DNA of 51,427 bases from Hyphomicrobiales bacterium (GTDB lineage: Bacteria > Pseudomonadota > Alphaproteobacteria > Rhizobiales > Methyloligellaceae). Where the stretch lies: the NCBI GenBank assembly GCA_021775575.1, contig JAJFHO010000051.1:1-51427 (forward strand), written 5' to 3'. The first letter of the stretch is position 1; the number at the start of each line of letters is the position of its first letter. Below the pieces are notes generated by a model that did no database searches, was not told where the DNA came from, and worked only from the letters and a program-made list of their open reading frames with translations. Of the stretch, positions 8,429 through 16,443 are shown in pieces. A program made the position numbers and the translations under genes.

Positions 8429-9127
8429 TTACCTGTTGTCCTTACGGGCCACGACCGACCACGAGTATACGTCCTTCTTGGCAAGAGGAGCGAGCAGGAC
8501 CGCCAGTAGATATAGTACCATAGAGACCGGCCATGAAACGAGCACCACGAGAAAGAACCTCGGCGTGCGCGGTAGTATCATGAAGAGCTTATTTAAGGCG
8601 TTATAGAAGAACTCCCCGAACCTTGTAAATACATAGCTGAATATGCTGCCGATGGGTTCTATCCCATTCACCTTGAGGCCGCTTTTGGTGACGAGTTCGT
8701 TTAGGCCGTACTTCGTGAACCTGAAGAAATCATACGGCTCGTAGTGGAGGCACCAGAGCATGGGGGCGGTAATATATACGTGCCCGCCGGGGCGCATCAC
8801 CCTCTCTATCTCCCTTAAGGCCAGAAGCGGGTCAGGGACGTGCTCAAGGACCTCGGTACAGAGGACCGAATCAAAGGAAGCATTCTTAAACGGGAGCGCA
8901 AGGCACGAGCCGAGCGCATCCGGCCCCCTTTTGGCGTTATAATCTATCGAGATTATCCTTACGTCGTCTCCCATGGCCTTATGGAATGGCCCCCTGCCGG
9001 AGCCTACATCCAAGACGTCGCCCTTCATGTGCGGGAGGCCGTGCTTTAAGAAACTCTTCTTATAGAGTTTTTTACTGATAAGGAACTTAAAGTAATTCGA
9101 CCAGTCTGATATCTTCTTCTTGTCCAC
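8429..9127 (-). CDS. SAM-dependent methyltransferase with C-terminal membrane segment
   Basis: 232 aa. VLDVGSGRGPF at 38-48 is motif I and ISIDYNAKR near 59-67 is the ribose-binding acidic strand. SVLCTEVLEHVPDP at 87-100 and MRPGGHVYITAP follow, typical of Methyltransf_11. A hydrophobic segment of about 25 residues near 191-216 probably anchors it to the inner membrane, consistent with acting on a lipid-linked sugar. The start is GTG; a GGAG lies about 12 bases upstream, so the start is moderately sure. The gene lies between GT4 and GT9 genes with short gaps (19 and 3 bp). Confidence 0.7.
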   Translation of the reverse strand: MDKKKISDWSNYFKFLISKKLYKKSFLKHGLPHMKGDVLDVGSGRGPFHKAMGDDVRIISIDYNAKRGPDALGSCLALPFKNASFDSVLCTEVLEHVPDPLLALREIERVMRPGGHVYITAPMLWCLHYEPYDFFRFTKYGLNELVTKSGLKVNGIEPIGSIFSYVFTRFGEFFYNALNKLFMILPRTPRFFLVVLVSWPVSMVLYLLAVLLAPLAKKDVYSWSVVARKDNR

Positions 9128-9146
9128 TCTTTATATCTTCTCCGGC

Positions 9147-10265
9147 CTAGGCCCTGCCACCGGCAATTTCCAAATATAGTTTTGTAAGGGAACGCACCAT
9201 GGCCCCTGCTGAGAAGACCTCTTCTGCGCGAATCTTACCGCGCGCGCCGAAGGCGCGCGCCCTGTCCTTATCCAAAAGAAGCTTGCTTATGGAGTCGGCG
9301 AGAGAGGCCTCGTCCCCGGGCTTTACGACGTACCCGGTCCTGTCGTCTTCGACGACCTCAACCAGGCCCCCTGCTGATGAGACGACCACCGGAAGCCCGG
9401 ATGCCATCGCCTCTATTACCGCTATGCCGAGCCCCTCCCATAGGGACGGGAGCACGTACAGGTCCAGAGCCCTTAATACCACGGGTATATCGCGCCTCTG
9501 GCCGAGAAAACACACCTTGCCGGCGAAAGATAGGCTTCTAACCTCTTCTTTCAGCTCTTCTGCGAGAGGGCCGTCGCCAACGATTACAAGTGTCGCCAGC
9601 GGCACCTCTTCCAAGACCGACTTGAAGGCACGGATTAAGTGCTTAACCCCCTTCTGCTCCGAAAGGCGGCAGACGCTCCCGACCACGGGGCCGTCATCGT
9701 CGATGCCGATGGTGCGCCTCGCCTCCAACTGCTCCATATCTATATCGAAACGCTCGGTTTCAATACCATTATATATCACTTCGAACTTCGAAGGGTCTAT
9801 GGAGTCGCGCTCTGAAACGTAATCCATAACAGCCTTCGATACCGCTACGATGCGCGAAGTCTTCTTCGCCAGGAGCCGGTTTACGAGGCTCCTCTTGAGC
9901 TTATAACTGAGGTAGACGTTATGCTCAGTCGTAACCACCGGCACTCCGGCCACAAAGGCAGCCACCCTGCCGTACAGACAGGCATGGTAGAGGTGGGTGT
10001 GCACCAGGTCTATCGAACGGGTCTTTATTATATCCTTTATGAGCCCCGGTATAGCAGTATCGAAGCTCTTCTTCACCATCCTGCCGAGGCTTATAACCTC
10101 GAAGCCCATGGCCTCAATCTCAGCACCGATAGCGCCCTTCTCGCCTATGCAGCAGACAGTCGGCCTGAAGGTTGAAAGATCGATATTTTTGAGGACCGTT
10201 CTTAAGTGCTCCTCGGCGCCGCCAACCGGAAGCGTAGCGAAGACATAAAGAATATTCAAATCCAC
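9147..10265 (-). CDS. Glycosyltransferase family 4 (GT-B fold)
   Basis: 372 aa. The N-terminal domain has the glycine-rich acceptor loop PVGGAEEHLR near 13-22. The C-terminal donor domain has RLSEQKG at 200-206 and the E-x7-E motif EGLGIAVIE at 277-285, followed by AMASGLPVV. These are standard for retaining GT4 enzymes that build LPS core or O-antigen. The first possible start is GTG 10265. A GGAG sits five bases before TTG 10259, and translation from there gives MNILYVFATLPVGG, the more family-like N-terminus, so 10259 may be the true start. It lies right beside the foldback element at 10273-10399. Sugar specificity is unknown. Confidence 0.8.
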   Translation of the reverse strand: MDLNILYVFATLPVGGAEEHLRTVLKNIDLSTFRPTVCCIGEKGAIGAEIEAMGFEVISLGRMVKKSFDTAIPGLIKDIIKTRSIDLVHTHLYHACLYGRVAAFVAGVPVVTTEHNVYLSYKLKRSLVNRLLAKKTSRIVAVSKAVMDYVSERDSIDPSKFEVIYNGIETERFDIDMEQLEARRTIGIDDDGPVVGSVCRLSEQKGVKHLIRAFKSVLEEVPLATLVIVGDGPLAEELKEEVRSLSFAGKVCFLGQRRDIPVVLRALDLYVLPSLWEGLGIAVIEAMASGLPVVVSSAGGLVEVVEDDRTGYVVKPGDEASLADSISKLLLDKDRARAFGARGKIRAEEVFSAGAMVRSLTKLYLEIAGGRA

Positions 10266-10272
10266 TCCAGGA

Positions 10273-10399
10273 TATAGATACCCTGTGGCTTGAAACTATA
10301 GCCACGCCTTCTAAGGATAATCCGATTATTGCTTATTTGAAGCGTAAAGAGAGAAAACCACTCTGATTCTTATAAATTTAAAGCCACAGGGTATTATAT
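10273..10399. repeat. 127-bp AT-rich foldback element with terminal inverted repeats (MITE-like)
   Basis: A 13-bp perfect inverted repeat (TACCCTGTGGCTT at 10279-10291 against AAGCCACAGGGTA at 10381-10393) extends to about 19 bp on each side with one indel (ATATAGATACC versus ATATAATACC). The interior is AT-rich and has no open frame. I could not find a convincing target duplication. It sits in the only large gap of the LPS locus (10266-10536). The rest of that gap (10400-10536) shows no gene; only a short CCCC...GGGG pairing near 10480-10500 is visible. Confidence 0.5.
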
Positions 10400-10536
10400 G
10401 AAATTATAAAAAAATAATCAAATCATAGATTTCGATGAGGCGGTTACTTGGATGTGAATGGAGGGTTAAAGCTTAGGCGCCCCTTGTTTATCTTTCGGGG
10501 AATATGTGTGGCGGGGGGGCTTCGTCAAAGATGACA

Positions 10537-11421
10537 TTACCTCTCAAGTAGGCCTTTCTTCTTACGTTCCTCCCTTTTTTTGTACATCTTAACCGTATGC
10601 TCCGCTATTCGTTCAGTCTTCTTAAGCACTTTTGCGATAAAGGACCGGTCATCCTTTGTTATATCCCCCCCTCTATAGGTCTTAAAGAAGCGGAGCCTGT
10701 CGGCCCTCGTAAAAACTTCCTTCGGAGACGAATAATTAAGGGCCGCGATATCCTTAACGAGCCAGCGCCCCCTGAAACGGCTCCTCTCTTCGCATCTCTG
10801 GAGGTCTATGAGCTTAAGCGACCAAGAGCCTCCTAATAAACCCTCTCCCCCCGTTTCCCCGTCAGCGTCCCATCTGGCCATTATGTGTGTTAGATAGAGG
10901 TCGCGGTGGTTAAAACCCTCGTCGTGGAGCTTCTTTACGAGCCTGGCCGTCGCCTCTATAAGAGCCCTCTTCTTCATGATCATCATCTTCGATAGCGGCG
11001 GGGCAAAGTCGTGAACAAGGGTTTCGAGCTGCGTGAAGTCGTCAAGGGCGACGGTGACGAGAAAGGCCTCCTGCGTGGATTTGCTCGAAAAACGCTCACC
11101 GTAGGCCGCGGCTTCGAGCGCCGGCACTCCGGCCCTTTTAAACGCCTCTATCGCATCCCACTCTCTTTTCGCTTCACTTGAGGCGCGCCCCAGACGCGCC
11201 TTCCGGCGGTCGCCGAAACCGGCCTTCTGGGTGTGGCGCTTCAGGTAAAAACCCCGCTCCCCGCCTCCCGGAAGCGGGAGTGTAAACCTCGTTATGGAGC
11301 GAAGAGTGATGCGCTTTCTTACCTCGCCGCCTTCGAAGTCCATAAAGGAGTCGAATGAATCGAGGCCGTGCTCCCTGAAGATCTCCCTGAAATCGTCATT
11401 TATCTCCATCTCACCCGCCAA
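10537..11421 (-). CDS. LPS core heptose kinase-like protein (WaaP/RfaP family)
   Basis: 294 aa, kinase fold. FYLKRH near 58-63 holds the probable ATP-anchoring Lys. HRDLYLTHI at 172-180 is the catalytic loop, and LIDLQR at 204-209 replaces the DFG-type Mg site as in WaaP. WaaP phosphorylates O-4 of HepI, a modification that strengthens the outer membrane. The N-terminal lobe includes the KAGFGDRRKARLG region common in WaaP relatives. The first start is TTG 11421, overlapping the upstream GT4 stop by 11 bp; ATG 11409 is an equally plausible start. This is the second kinase of the locus and differs from the 5606-6418 protein. Confidence 0.75.
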   Translation of the reverse strand: MAGEMEINDDFREIFREHGLDSFDSFMDFEGGEVRKRITLRSITRFTLPLPGGGERGFYLKRHTQKAGFGDRRKARLGRASSEAKREWDAIEAFKRAGVPALEAAAYGERFSSKSTQEAFLVTVALDDFTQLETLVHDFAPPLSKMMIMKKRALIEATARLVKKLHDEGFNHRDLYLTHIMARWDADGETGGEGLLGGSWSLKLIDLQRCEERSRFRGRWLVKDIAALNYSSPKEVFTRADRLRFFKTYRGGDITKDDRSFIAKVLKKTERIAEHTVKMYKKREERKKKGLLER

Positions 11422-12589
11422 CTCTCCCGGTGGAGATATTTACGACCTTCTCCTCTCCGGCAAGCCCCCTGCAAACTTCGAGCGTATGTGAGATATTCTT
11501 CTCTATCGTAAAGCCCGAGGCCTTCTTTGCGGCCTCCTCCGATACTGCGCCGTCTTCGGCATTCATCTCAAGGAGTGATCTTATCCTGTCGGCCATGATA
11601 TGCGTACTTGACGGGTCTTCTATTACAAAACCGTCAACGCCTTCGGTTATCACTTCACTTGCGCCGTTCTTTCCCGTGGTTATGACGGGGAGCCCGCAGG
11701 CCATCGCCTCAAGGCAGGCATTCGCAAACGGGTCGTAGAGGGTCGGAAGGACGAATATATCCGCTGTGCCGTAGTACCTCTCCATATCGCCGACCCTGCC
11801 CGTAAAGATCACCTCGCCTCCGAGCCCCATTGAGGAGGCGAGCCTTCGGTATCTCTCTATATCCCCCCTGCCGCCGCTCCCTGTCACCATTAGCTTTACG
11901 AAGGTGCCATCATTTTTCAAGACCGACATGGCTTCCAGAAGATAGTCGAGTCCCTTTCTCTTGAAATCGTTTGCGCTAAAGAGAATTATCGGTTCGCTCC
12001 CGCTAATGGAGTATTCCCTTCTTACCTCATCTCTGTAGGCCCTCTTCTCCGGGTTGAACCTAGCCGAATCGTAGCCGTTATATATGACGTGCACCTTTGA
12101 GTCGTCTACATCGTATAGGCTAATAACGCGCTCCTTCAGCATTCTTGAGTTGGTTATTATCTTCCTGAAATTGCCGTTTGAGAAGAGACGTTTTTCCATA
12201 CGGAGTATAAGCAGGTGCTTGGGATTTAAATACCTGAGGAACCTTCTTAAGGGGTTTGGGAATCTGGCGCGTAGAACGTCGGCGTGAAGCCCCTCGCCCA
12301 CCCTGTAGATATCGAGAGGATAGAAGGGCGTAAGTCCGTACACCAGGTCGAAGGTGGTCTTCTTTAAGTGGCGGTTCAAGTTTCTTGGGAATGTTATGAC
12401 CTTGAGGAGGGAAAGCCACTTGACGTAAGGCACGTAATGGAAGATCAGACCTGGCTCTTCGTCCCAGGCTGCGGCATAGACATGGACCTCGTGACCCGCG
12501 CGGGCGAGCCCCCTCGTAAGGTTCACGGCATATCTCTCAAGCCCGCCCTTTCCTTCCTGGTGCTCTTTTACGACGACGGCTATCTTCAT
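11411..12589 (-). CDS. Glycosyltransferase family 4, WaaG-like
   Basis: 392 aa. It opens MKIAVVVKEHQEGKGGLERYAVNL, in which KGGLERY is the GT4 acceptor glycine loop typical of WaaG-like glucosyltransferases. NDFKRKG near 207-213 and the E-x7-E-type segment DPFANACLE at 286-294, followed by AMACGLPV, complete the donor site. WaaG adds glucose to HepII; neighbouring waaF, waaC and the WaaP-like gene support an inner/outer core junction role. It overlaps the downstream kinase gene and begins 12 bp after the Trm112 gene, indicating one transcript. The sugar donor is inferred from family resemblance only. Confidence 0.75.
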   Translation of the reverse strand: MKIAVVVKEHQEGKGGLERYAVNLTRGLARAGHEVHVYAAAWDEEPGLIFHYVPYVKWLSLLKVITFPRNLNRHLKKTTFDLVYGLTPFYPLDIYRVGEGLHADVLRARFPNPLRRFLRYLNPKHLLILRMEKRLFSNGNFRKIITNSRMLKERVISLYDVDDSKVHVIYNGYDSARFNPEKRAYRDEVRREYSISGSEPIILFSANDFKRKGLDYLLEAMSVLKNDGTFVKLMVTGSGGRGDIERYRRLASSMGLGGEVIFTGRVGDMERYYGTADIFVLPTLYDPFANACLEAMACGLPVITTGKNGASEVITEGVDGFVIEDPSSTHIMADRIRSLLEMNAEDGAVSEEAAKKASGFTIEKNISHTLEVCRGLAGEEKVVNISTGRVGG

Positions 12590-12601
12590 ACGATTACCGG
12601 C

Positions 12602-12778
12602 CTATTCAGACTTATACTCGCTCGCCTCTTCTATAAGCATCACCGGTATATCGTCCTCGACCGGATAGACGAGGGAGCAGGTAGCGCAGTATAAGCCAGA
12701 CGCTTCTTCGGTGAGGGTCACCTCGCCCTTACACTTCGGACAGGCCAGTACGCTCAGCAAATCACTCGATATAGCCAT
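12602..12778 (-). CDS. Trm112-family small zinc-binding protein (YcaR-like)
   Basis: 58 aa. It opens MAISSDLLSVLACPKCKGEV and has a second pair, YCATCSLVYPVEDDIPVML, so Cys13/16 and Cys31/34 form a zinc ribbon. It ends MLIEEASEYKSE. This is the full Trm112/YcaR pattern (LLxxLxCPxCKG... CxxCxxxYPIxDGIPVML). Trm112 proteins activate partner methyltransferases in eukaryotes and archaea; bacterial YcaR is often found in LPS gene neighbourhoods. The ATG is preceded by GGGAGGAATAA, an excellent ribosome site. It lies between the membrane-protein gene and the GT4 gene. A partner among the methyltransferases of this locus is possible but speculative. Confidence 0.9.
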   Translation of the reverse strand: MAISSDLLSVLACPKCKGEVTLTEEASGLYCATCSLVYPVEDDIPVMLIEEASEYKSE

Positions 12779-12810
12779 TTATTCCTCCCGGTTGGAACTA
12801 TTTCAGTATA

Positions 12811-13785
12811 TTAAGATTGTACGGCTTCCTTTGTACCCTCGTCCATCTCCTTCTTTCCGCCGAGGCGCACATAAATGACGCCACCGACGAGACTGACCAT
12901 AACGGTTACGAAGAAGAAGAGAAGAGAGAGGCCGAGGGCCTCTTCCTGCGCCACGCCTACCTTGGTGAACGTATATACGAAGACACCTTCCCTTACTCCA
13001 AGTCCCGCAAGGGATAGCGGGAGCATGGATATCACGGTAGCGAGTGGAACGAAGACGAAGAAATATGTCATCGAAATATCTATGCCGAGACCGCGTCCCA
13101 ACATAAAATATATCACAATCACGCCCCCCTGCACAAAGAAAGAACAGAGGAAGGCCTTGAAGATAATCATCGGGCTAGACTTATAGCTCATGAGGACGGT
13201 ATAGAATTTGTCTATCTTGTCGTTTATGCCGTAAAAATGTATGCGCGCCATTATATTCATGGCCCAGCGGTGAAGGAGATCCACCCATATCACAAGGCTT
13301 GCCGTTGTAAATCCGGCTATGATGAAGAGCAAGACGCTTGAAATACCCAGGCCGACGAGGAGACTCTGTCCGGTTACGACCGCGACAAAGGCGATCACCA
13401 TAAGGGCCGCCAGCCCCGTGTACCTGTCCAGAAAGACCGAGGCTACTGCGAGCCCGCCCTTGCCCGAGGCCTTATAGAGGTAATAACCCTTTATGACGTC
13501 GCCGCCGACGATGGTCGGCAGGAAATTATTAAAGAACATACCGACGAGATAGATCCCCATGAGCTTTATATAAGGGATCTCGGCGTCCTTTTTAAGTATT
13601 ATCGACCACCTGAGTATAGAGACGAACTGGATGCATATGAGTACTGCTATGGAAGCGAAGAAGAGCGTCTTATCCATCGACAGAATCGTATCCTTAAAGT
13701 CATTGAGGTCCATCCCCCTGAAGAGGATGATCATTATGGTGACGCTTATGCCTATTTTAATTATCGTAAAAAGGTGCTTTCTCAC
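12811..13785 (-). CDS. UPF0104 / lysylphosphatidylglycerol synthase TM-region family membrane protein
   Basis: 324 aa with about eight hydrophobic helices. Conserved segments include GMFFNNFLPTIVGGDVIKGYYLY, where the NxxLPxxxGGDxxR-like motif is the family hallmark, and LPLSLAGLGVREGVF near the C-terminus. The family (AglD/MprF N-terminal type) is thought to move or handle lipid-linked substrates. Beside a GT2 polyprenyl-phosphate glycosyltransferase it plausibly flips a polyprenyl-P-sugar. The GTG start overlaps the GT2 stop by 4 bp (GTGA), so translation is coupled. It ends with a short charged tail. Transport function is inferred from family and context. Confidence 0.8.
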   Translation of the reverse strand: MRKHLFTIIKIGISVTIMIILFRGMDLNDFKDTILSMDKTLFFASIAVLICIQFVSILRWSIILKKDAEIPYIKLMGIYLVGMFFNNFLPTIVGGDVIKGYYLYKASGKGGLAVASVFLDRYTGLAALMVIAFVAVVTGQSLLVGLGISSVLLFIIAGFTTASLVIWVDLLHRWAMNIMARIHFYGINDKIDKFYTVLMSYKSSPMIIFKAFLCSFFVQGGVIVIYFMLGRGLGIDISMTYFFVFVPLATVISMLPLSLAGLGVREGVFVYTFTKVGVAQEEALGLSLLFFFVTVMVSLVGGVIYVRLGGKKEMDEGTKEAVQS

Positions 13786-14729
13786 TTTTTCCCCAGTACT
13801 TTCTTTACCACAAAGATGGGTTTATCCTGCGATTCGTGGTACACCCTTGCTAACATCTCTCCAAGAAGGCCCAGGATAATCAACTGCACGCCGAGTATAA
13901 TGCATAGTATGGATAAGAGCAGTAAGGGCCTTGCGCCGATGGAGGCCCCGGTAAATACCTTTAAATACGTAAGGTAGAGGCCCATAATGAACCCTACCGC
14001 CCCCAGGAACAGGCCCACCGGCCCGAAGGCGTGTATGGGGCGTGTCGAGAAGCTCTGTAAGAATTTAACGGTAATAAGGTCGAGGATTACCTTAAAGGTC
14101 CTCATGATACCGTATTTGGAGACGCCGTACTTCCTCGGATGGTGGTTCGTCTCCACCTCTATTATATCGGCACCAACCCAGCTAGCTATAGCCGGAATAA
14201 AACGGTGCATCTCCCCGTAGAGGCGGATGTTGTCTATGACCTCTTTTCTGTACGCCTTTAGCGTACAGCCGTAGTCGTGTAGCTTAACCCCCGTAACGCG
14301 CCCTATGAGCCAGTTTGCGATCTTAGAGGGGAGTTTCCTCGATAAGAACTTATCCTTCCTGTGCTTCCTCCAGCCGCTTACTATATCCGCATCCTTTATC
14401 TTCTCAATAAGGAGGGGAATGTCTGCCGGGTCGTTCTGGAGGTCCGCGTCCATCGTTATATAGACGTCTCCCCTGGCGTAATGGAAGCCCGCGGCCATCG
14501 CCGGCGTCTGGCCAAAGTTTCTCCTGAAGCTTACGACGACGACTTTCGAGTCTTTCTTCTGAATACCCTCAAGGACACCAAGGCTTCCATCCCTGCTGCC
14601 GTCGTCAACAAAGACGAACTCGTAGGGGTTTTTGACCTTCTTCATTGCGTCTTTAAGGGCCTTATATAGATGAGGAAGGCTCTCTTCCTCATTATAGACC
14701 GGAACTATTATGGATATGAACTCTGCCAA
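13782..14729 (-). CDS. GT2 glycosyltransferase, polyprenyl-phosphate type (ArnC/DPM1-like)
   Basis: 315 aa. VDDGSRDGS at 41-49 and MDADLQNDP at 93-101 give the metal/UDP site of GT-A enzymes. The C-terminus has two membrane helices at about 235-257 and 267-291, the layout of ArnC-, GtrB- and DPM1-like enzymes that charge undecaprenyl phosphate with a sugar. The start is TTG with GAGG five bases upstream. Coupled to the AglD-like membrane protein, it likely supplies a lipid-linked sugar for periplasmic modification of lipid A or core. The identity of the sugar is not apparent. Confidence 0.8.
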   Translation of the reverse strand: MAEFISIIVPVYNEEESLPHLYKALKDAMKKVKNPYEFVFVDDGSRDGSLGVLEGIQKKDSKVVVVSFRRNFGQTPAMAAGFHYARGDVYITMDADLQNDPADIPLLIEKIKDADIVSGWRKHRKDKFLSRKLPSKIANWLIGRVTGVKLHDYGCTLKAYRKEVIDNIRLYGEMHRFIPAIASWVGADIIEVETNHHPRKYGVSKYGIMRTFKVILDLITVKFLQSFSTRPIHAFGPVGLFLGAVGFIMGLYLTYLKVFTGASIGARPLLLLSILCIILGVQLIILGLLGEMLARVYHESQDKPIFVVKKVLGKK

Positions 14730-14792
14730 TTAAGCCTCTATCTATATTTTGCCGTTATAAATGCCTTGCCCCATGTTATCAAACTGTAAGGC

Positions 14793-14810
14793 TCGGGGAA
14801 ACGTCCCCGA
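14793..14810. other. Stem-loop in the waaC-GT2 intergenic gap
   Basis: TCGGGGA and TCCCCGA pair perfectly (7 bp) around the loop AACG. It sits between the waaC stop and the GT2 start on the minus strand and has no U-tract, so it is more likely an RNA-processing or partial attenuation element than a strong terminator. The operon may be weakly split here. Confidence 0.4.
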
Positions 14811-14830
14811 AAGTGGCATTGTCGAATGAT

Positions 14831-15877
14831 CTAAGCGTTAACTCTCGCGCCCTTACTCTCCCCCTCACCTCCGATTACCTCGCCGATGGCGTCGAGGACC
14901 TCTTCAGGGGTTATATCCAACATGCACTCGTTATCGGCCGGGCACACCCTCTTAAAGCACGGGCTGCACGAAAGGGGCTTTCTTATGACAACGTGATTAT
15001 CTCCGTAGGGCCCCGTGCGCCACGGCGCGGTCGGGCCGAAGAGCGCCACCACGGGCGTACCGACAGCGGAGGCTATGTGCATTGGGCCGGTATCAACGGT
15101 CACGGCGAGGCGTGCGAGCCTCAGGAGAAGAGCGAGTTCCATAAGCCCCGTCTTGCCGGTAAGGTCCACAGCACCACTGCCGGCGGCCTTGATTATCCTA
15201 CTCAGGTATTCTCTATCTTCAGGGGCACCTGCAAATACTGCCTTCACGGCGAATCTCTTCATAACGCCGCGCGTAACCTCTGAAAAGCCCTCTACCGTCC
15301 AGAGCTTCGTAGCCCACCTCGCCACTGGAAAGAGCATAACAAAGGACTCCCCCGGAGAGATGCCGGCCTCTTTTAAAAGAGTAGCGGCCCTCGCCTCGGC
15401 GGCACCGTCGATATGCACCGGAAAGACGACTTCCCCGCCGTAGCCCGAAACGTAGTTGGCAAGCGCCATATACCTGTCGACAGCATGCATATCCGGGTCG
15501 TAGGCCATAGGCTTCTCGTTAAGGAAGATCGGACTAAGCTCCCTCGCGTTCGAGAAGCCTATCTTCCTCTTCCCCCCGGAAAGGAGGACCCATAGAGCGC
15601 TCTTCAAGAGCCCCTGGAAGTCGATTACGATATCATAATTTTTATCTTTAAGATACCTTGAGATGGAGAGGTTATAGGCGAAGTTTTTTCTCCAGCCGCG
15701 CCTTGATACTATAACCTCGTCTATCAGCGGGTGCCCTTTTAATATCGAACTCGCCGCCTCTTCCACAAGCCAGTCAATACTTAGTTCTTCCGTAATGCCG
15801 CTCCGAAGCCCGTGGAGCACCGGAAGCGTATGCACGCAGTCGCCTATGGAAGAAAGCTTTATGATAAGAATCTTCAT
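14831..15877 (-). CDS. waaC: LPS heptosyltransferase I (WaaC/RfaC-like)
   Basis: 348-aa GT9 enzyme. KLSSIGDCVHTLP at 7-19 and IDWLVEE at 34-40 match heptosyltransferase I, as does DFQGLLKSAL at 86-95. VDTGPMHIA at 261-269 with AVGTPVVALFGPT is the ADP-heptose site. The tail carries CSPCFKRVCPADNECML. WaaC transfers the first L-glycero-D-manno-heptose onto Kdo2-lipid A. The ATG overlaps the gmhB stop by 4 bp (ATGA), so it is coupled to synthesis of its precursor. Among the six GT9 genes this is the best WaaC match. Confidence 0.85.
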   Translation of the reverse strand: MKILIIKLSSIGDCVHTLPVLHGLRSGITEELSIDWLVEEAASSILKGHPLIDEVIVSRRGWRKNFAYNLSISRYLKDKNYDIVIDFQGLLKSALWVLLSGGKRKIGFSNARELSPIFLNEKPMAYDPDMHAVDRYMALANYVSGYGGEVVFPVHIDGAAEARAATLLKEAGISPGESFVMLFPVARWATKLWTVEGFSEVTRGVMKRFAVKAVFAGAPEDREYLSRIIKAAGSGAVDLTGKTGLMELALLLRLARLAVTVDTGPMHIASAVGTPVVALFGPTAPWRTGPYGDNHVVIRKPLSCSPCFKRVCPADNECMLDITPEEVLDAIGEVIGGEGESKGARVNA

Positions 15878-16443
15878 CCATGGCCCTTCTGGTAGTCCTC
15901 TTCTATCCAGCGGGCCGCACTAAGCAGGTCCGCGGCTATATGGTCCGGGGCGATGGTCAGCTCGTCTTTCGTCTTAGCACCTAAACCGGTGGTAACGAGG
16001 ACCGAGACAGCCTTGATATTTCTGGCAAGCTCCATATCCGAGGCCTTGTCTCCAACGACATAGCTCTTCTCCATATCGAGGAAAAATTCGGAGGCGGCAT
16101 CGCTCACCATGCCTGTGGCCGGCTTCCTGCATCCGCACCCCTCATCCGGCCTGTGCGGGCAGAAGTAGAGAGCGTCTACGAACGCCCCCCCCTCTTCAAG
16201 GAGTTCCGTCAGGCGGTCGTTTACGGCTCGAAGCGCCTCCTCGGTAAAATATCCCCTGCCGATGCCCGACTGGTTAGAGACTATGATAACGCGCATTCCG
16301 AGCGAGTTGAAGGTCTCTATCGCCTCGGCTGCGCCGTCAAAGAGCTTAACCTTCTCCGGGTCCGAGAGGTAGCCAGGATCAACGTTTATCGTACCGTCCC
16401 TGTCGAGGAAGACGACGGCGAGGCTTTGCCTAGAGAGAACCAC
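15874..16443 (-). CDS. gmhB: D-glycero-beta-D-manno-heptose-1,7-bisphosphate 7-phosphatase
   Basis: 189-aa HAD phosphatase. FLDRDGTIN at 12-20 holds the nucleophile and acid/base Asp pair, SNQSGIGRG at 56-64 is motif II, and GDKASD at 131-136 is motif IV. The zinc loop CPHRPDEGCGCRKP (Cys95, His97, Cys103, Cys105) is specific to GmhB/HisB-type members. It removes the 7-phosphate of heptose bisphosphate made by the kinase encoded at 279-1283. The GTG start has GGGGAG about nine bases upstream and overlaps the waaF stop by 14 bp. Confidence 0.92.
   Translation of the reverse strand: MVLSRQSLAVVFLDRDGTINVDPGYLSDPEKVKLFDGAAEAIETFNSLGMRVIIVSNQSGIGRGYFTEEALRAVNDRLTELLEEGGAFVDALYFCPHRPDEGCGCRKPATGMVSDAASEFFLDMEKSYVVGDKASDMELARNIKAVSVLVTTGLGAKTKDELTIAPDHIAADLLSAARWIEEDYQKGHG

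Noticed and set aside
9199-9822. A 207-codon open frame on the plus strand inside the GT4 gene
   Set aside because: It is antisense to a gene with clear GT4 motifs and its translation is Ser/Arg/Pro-rich, typical of a shadow frame.
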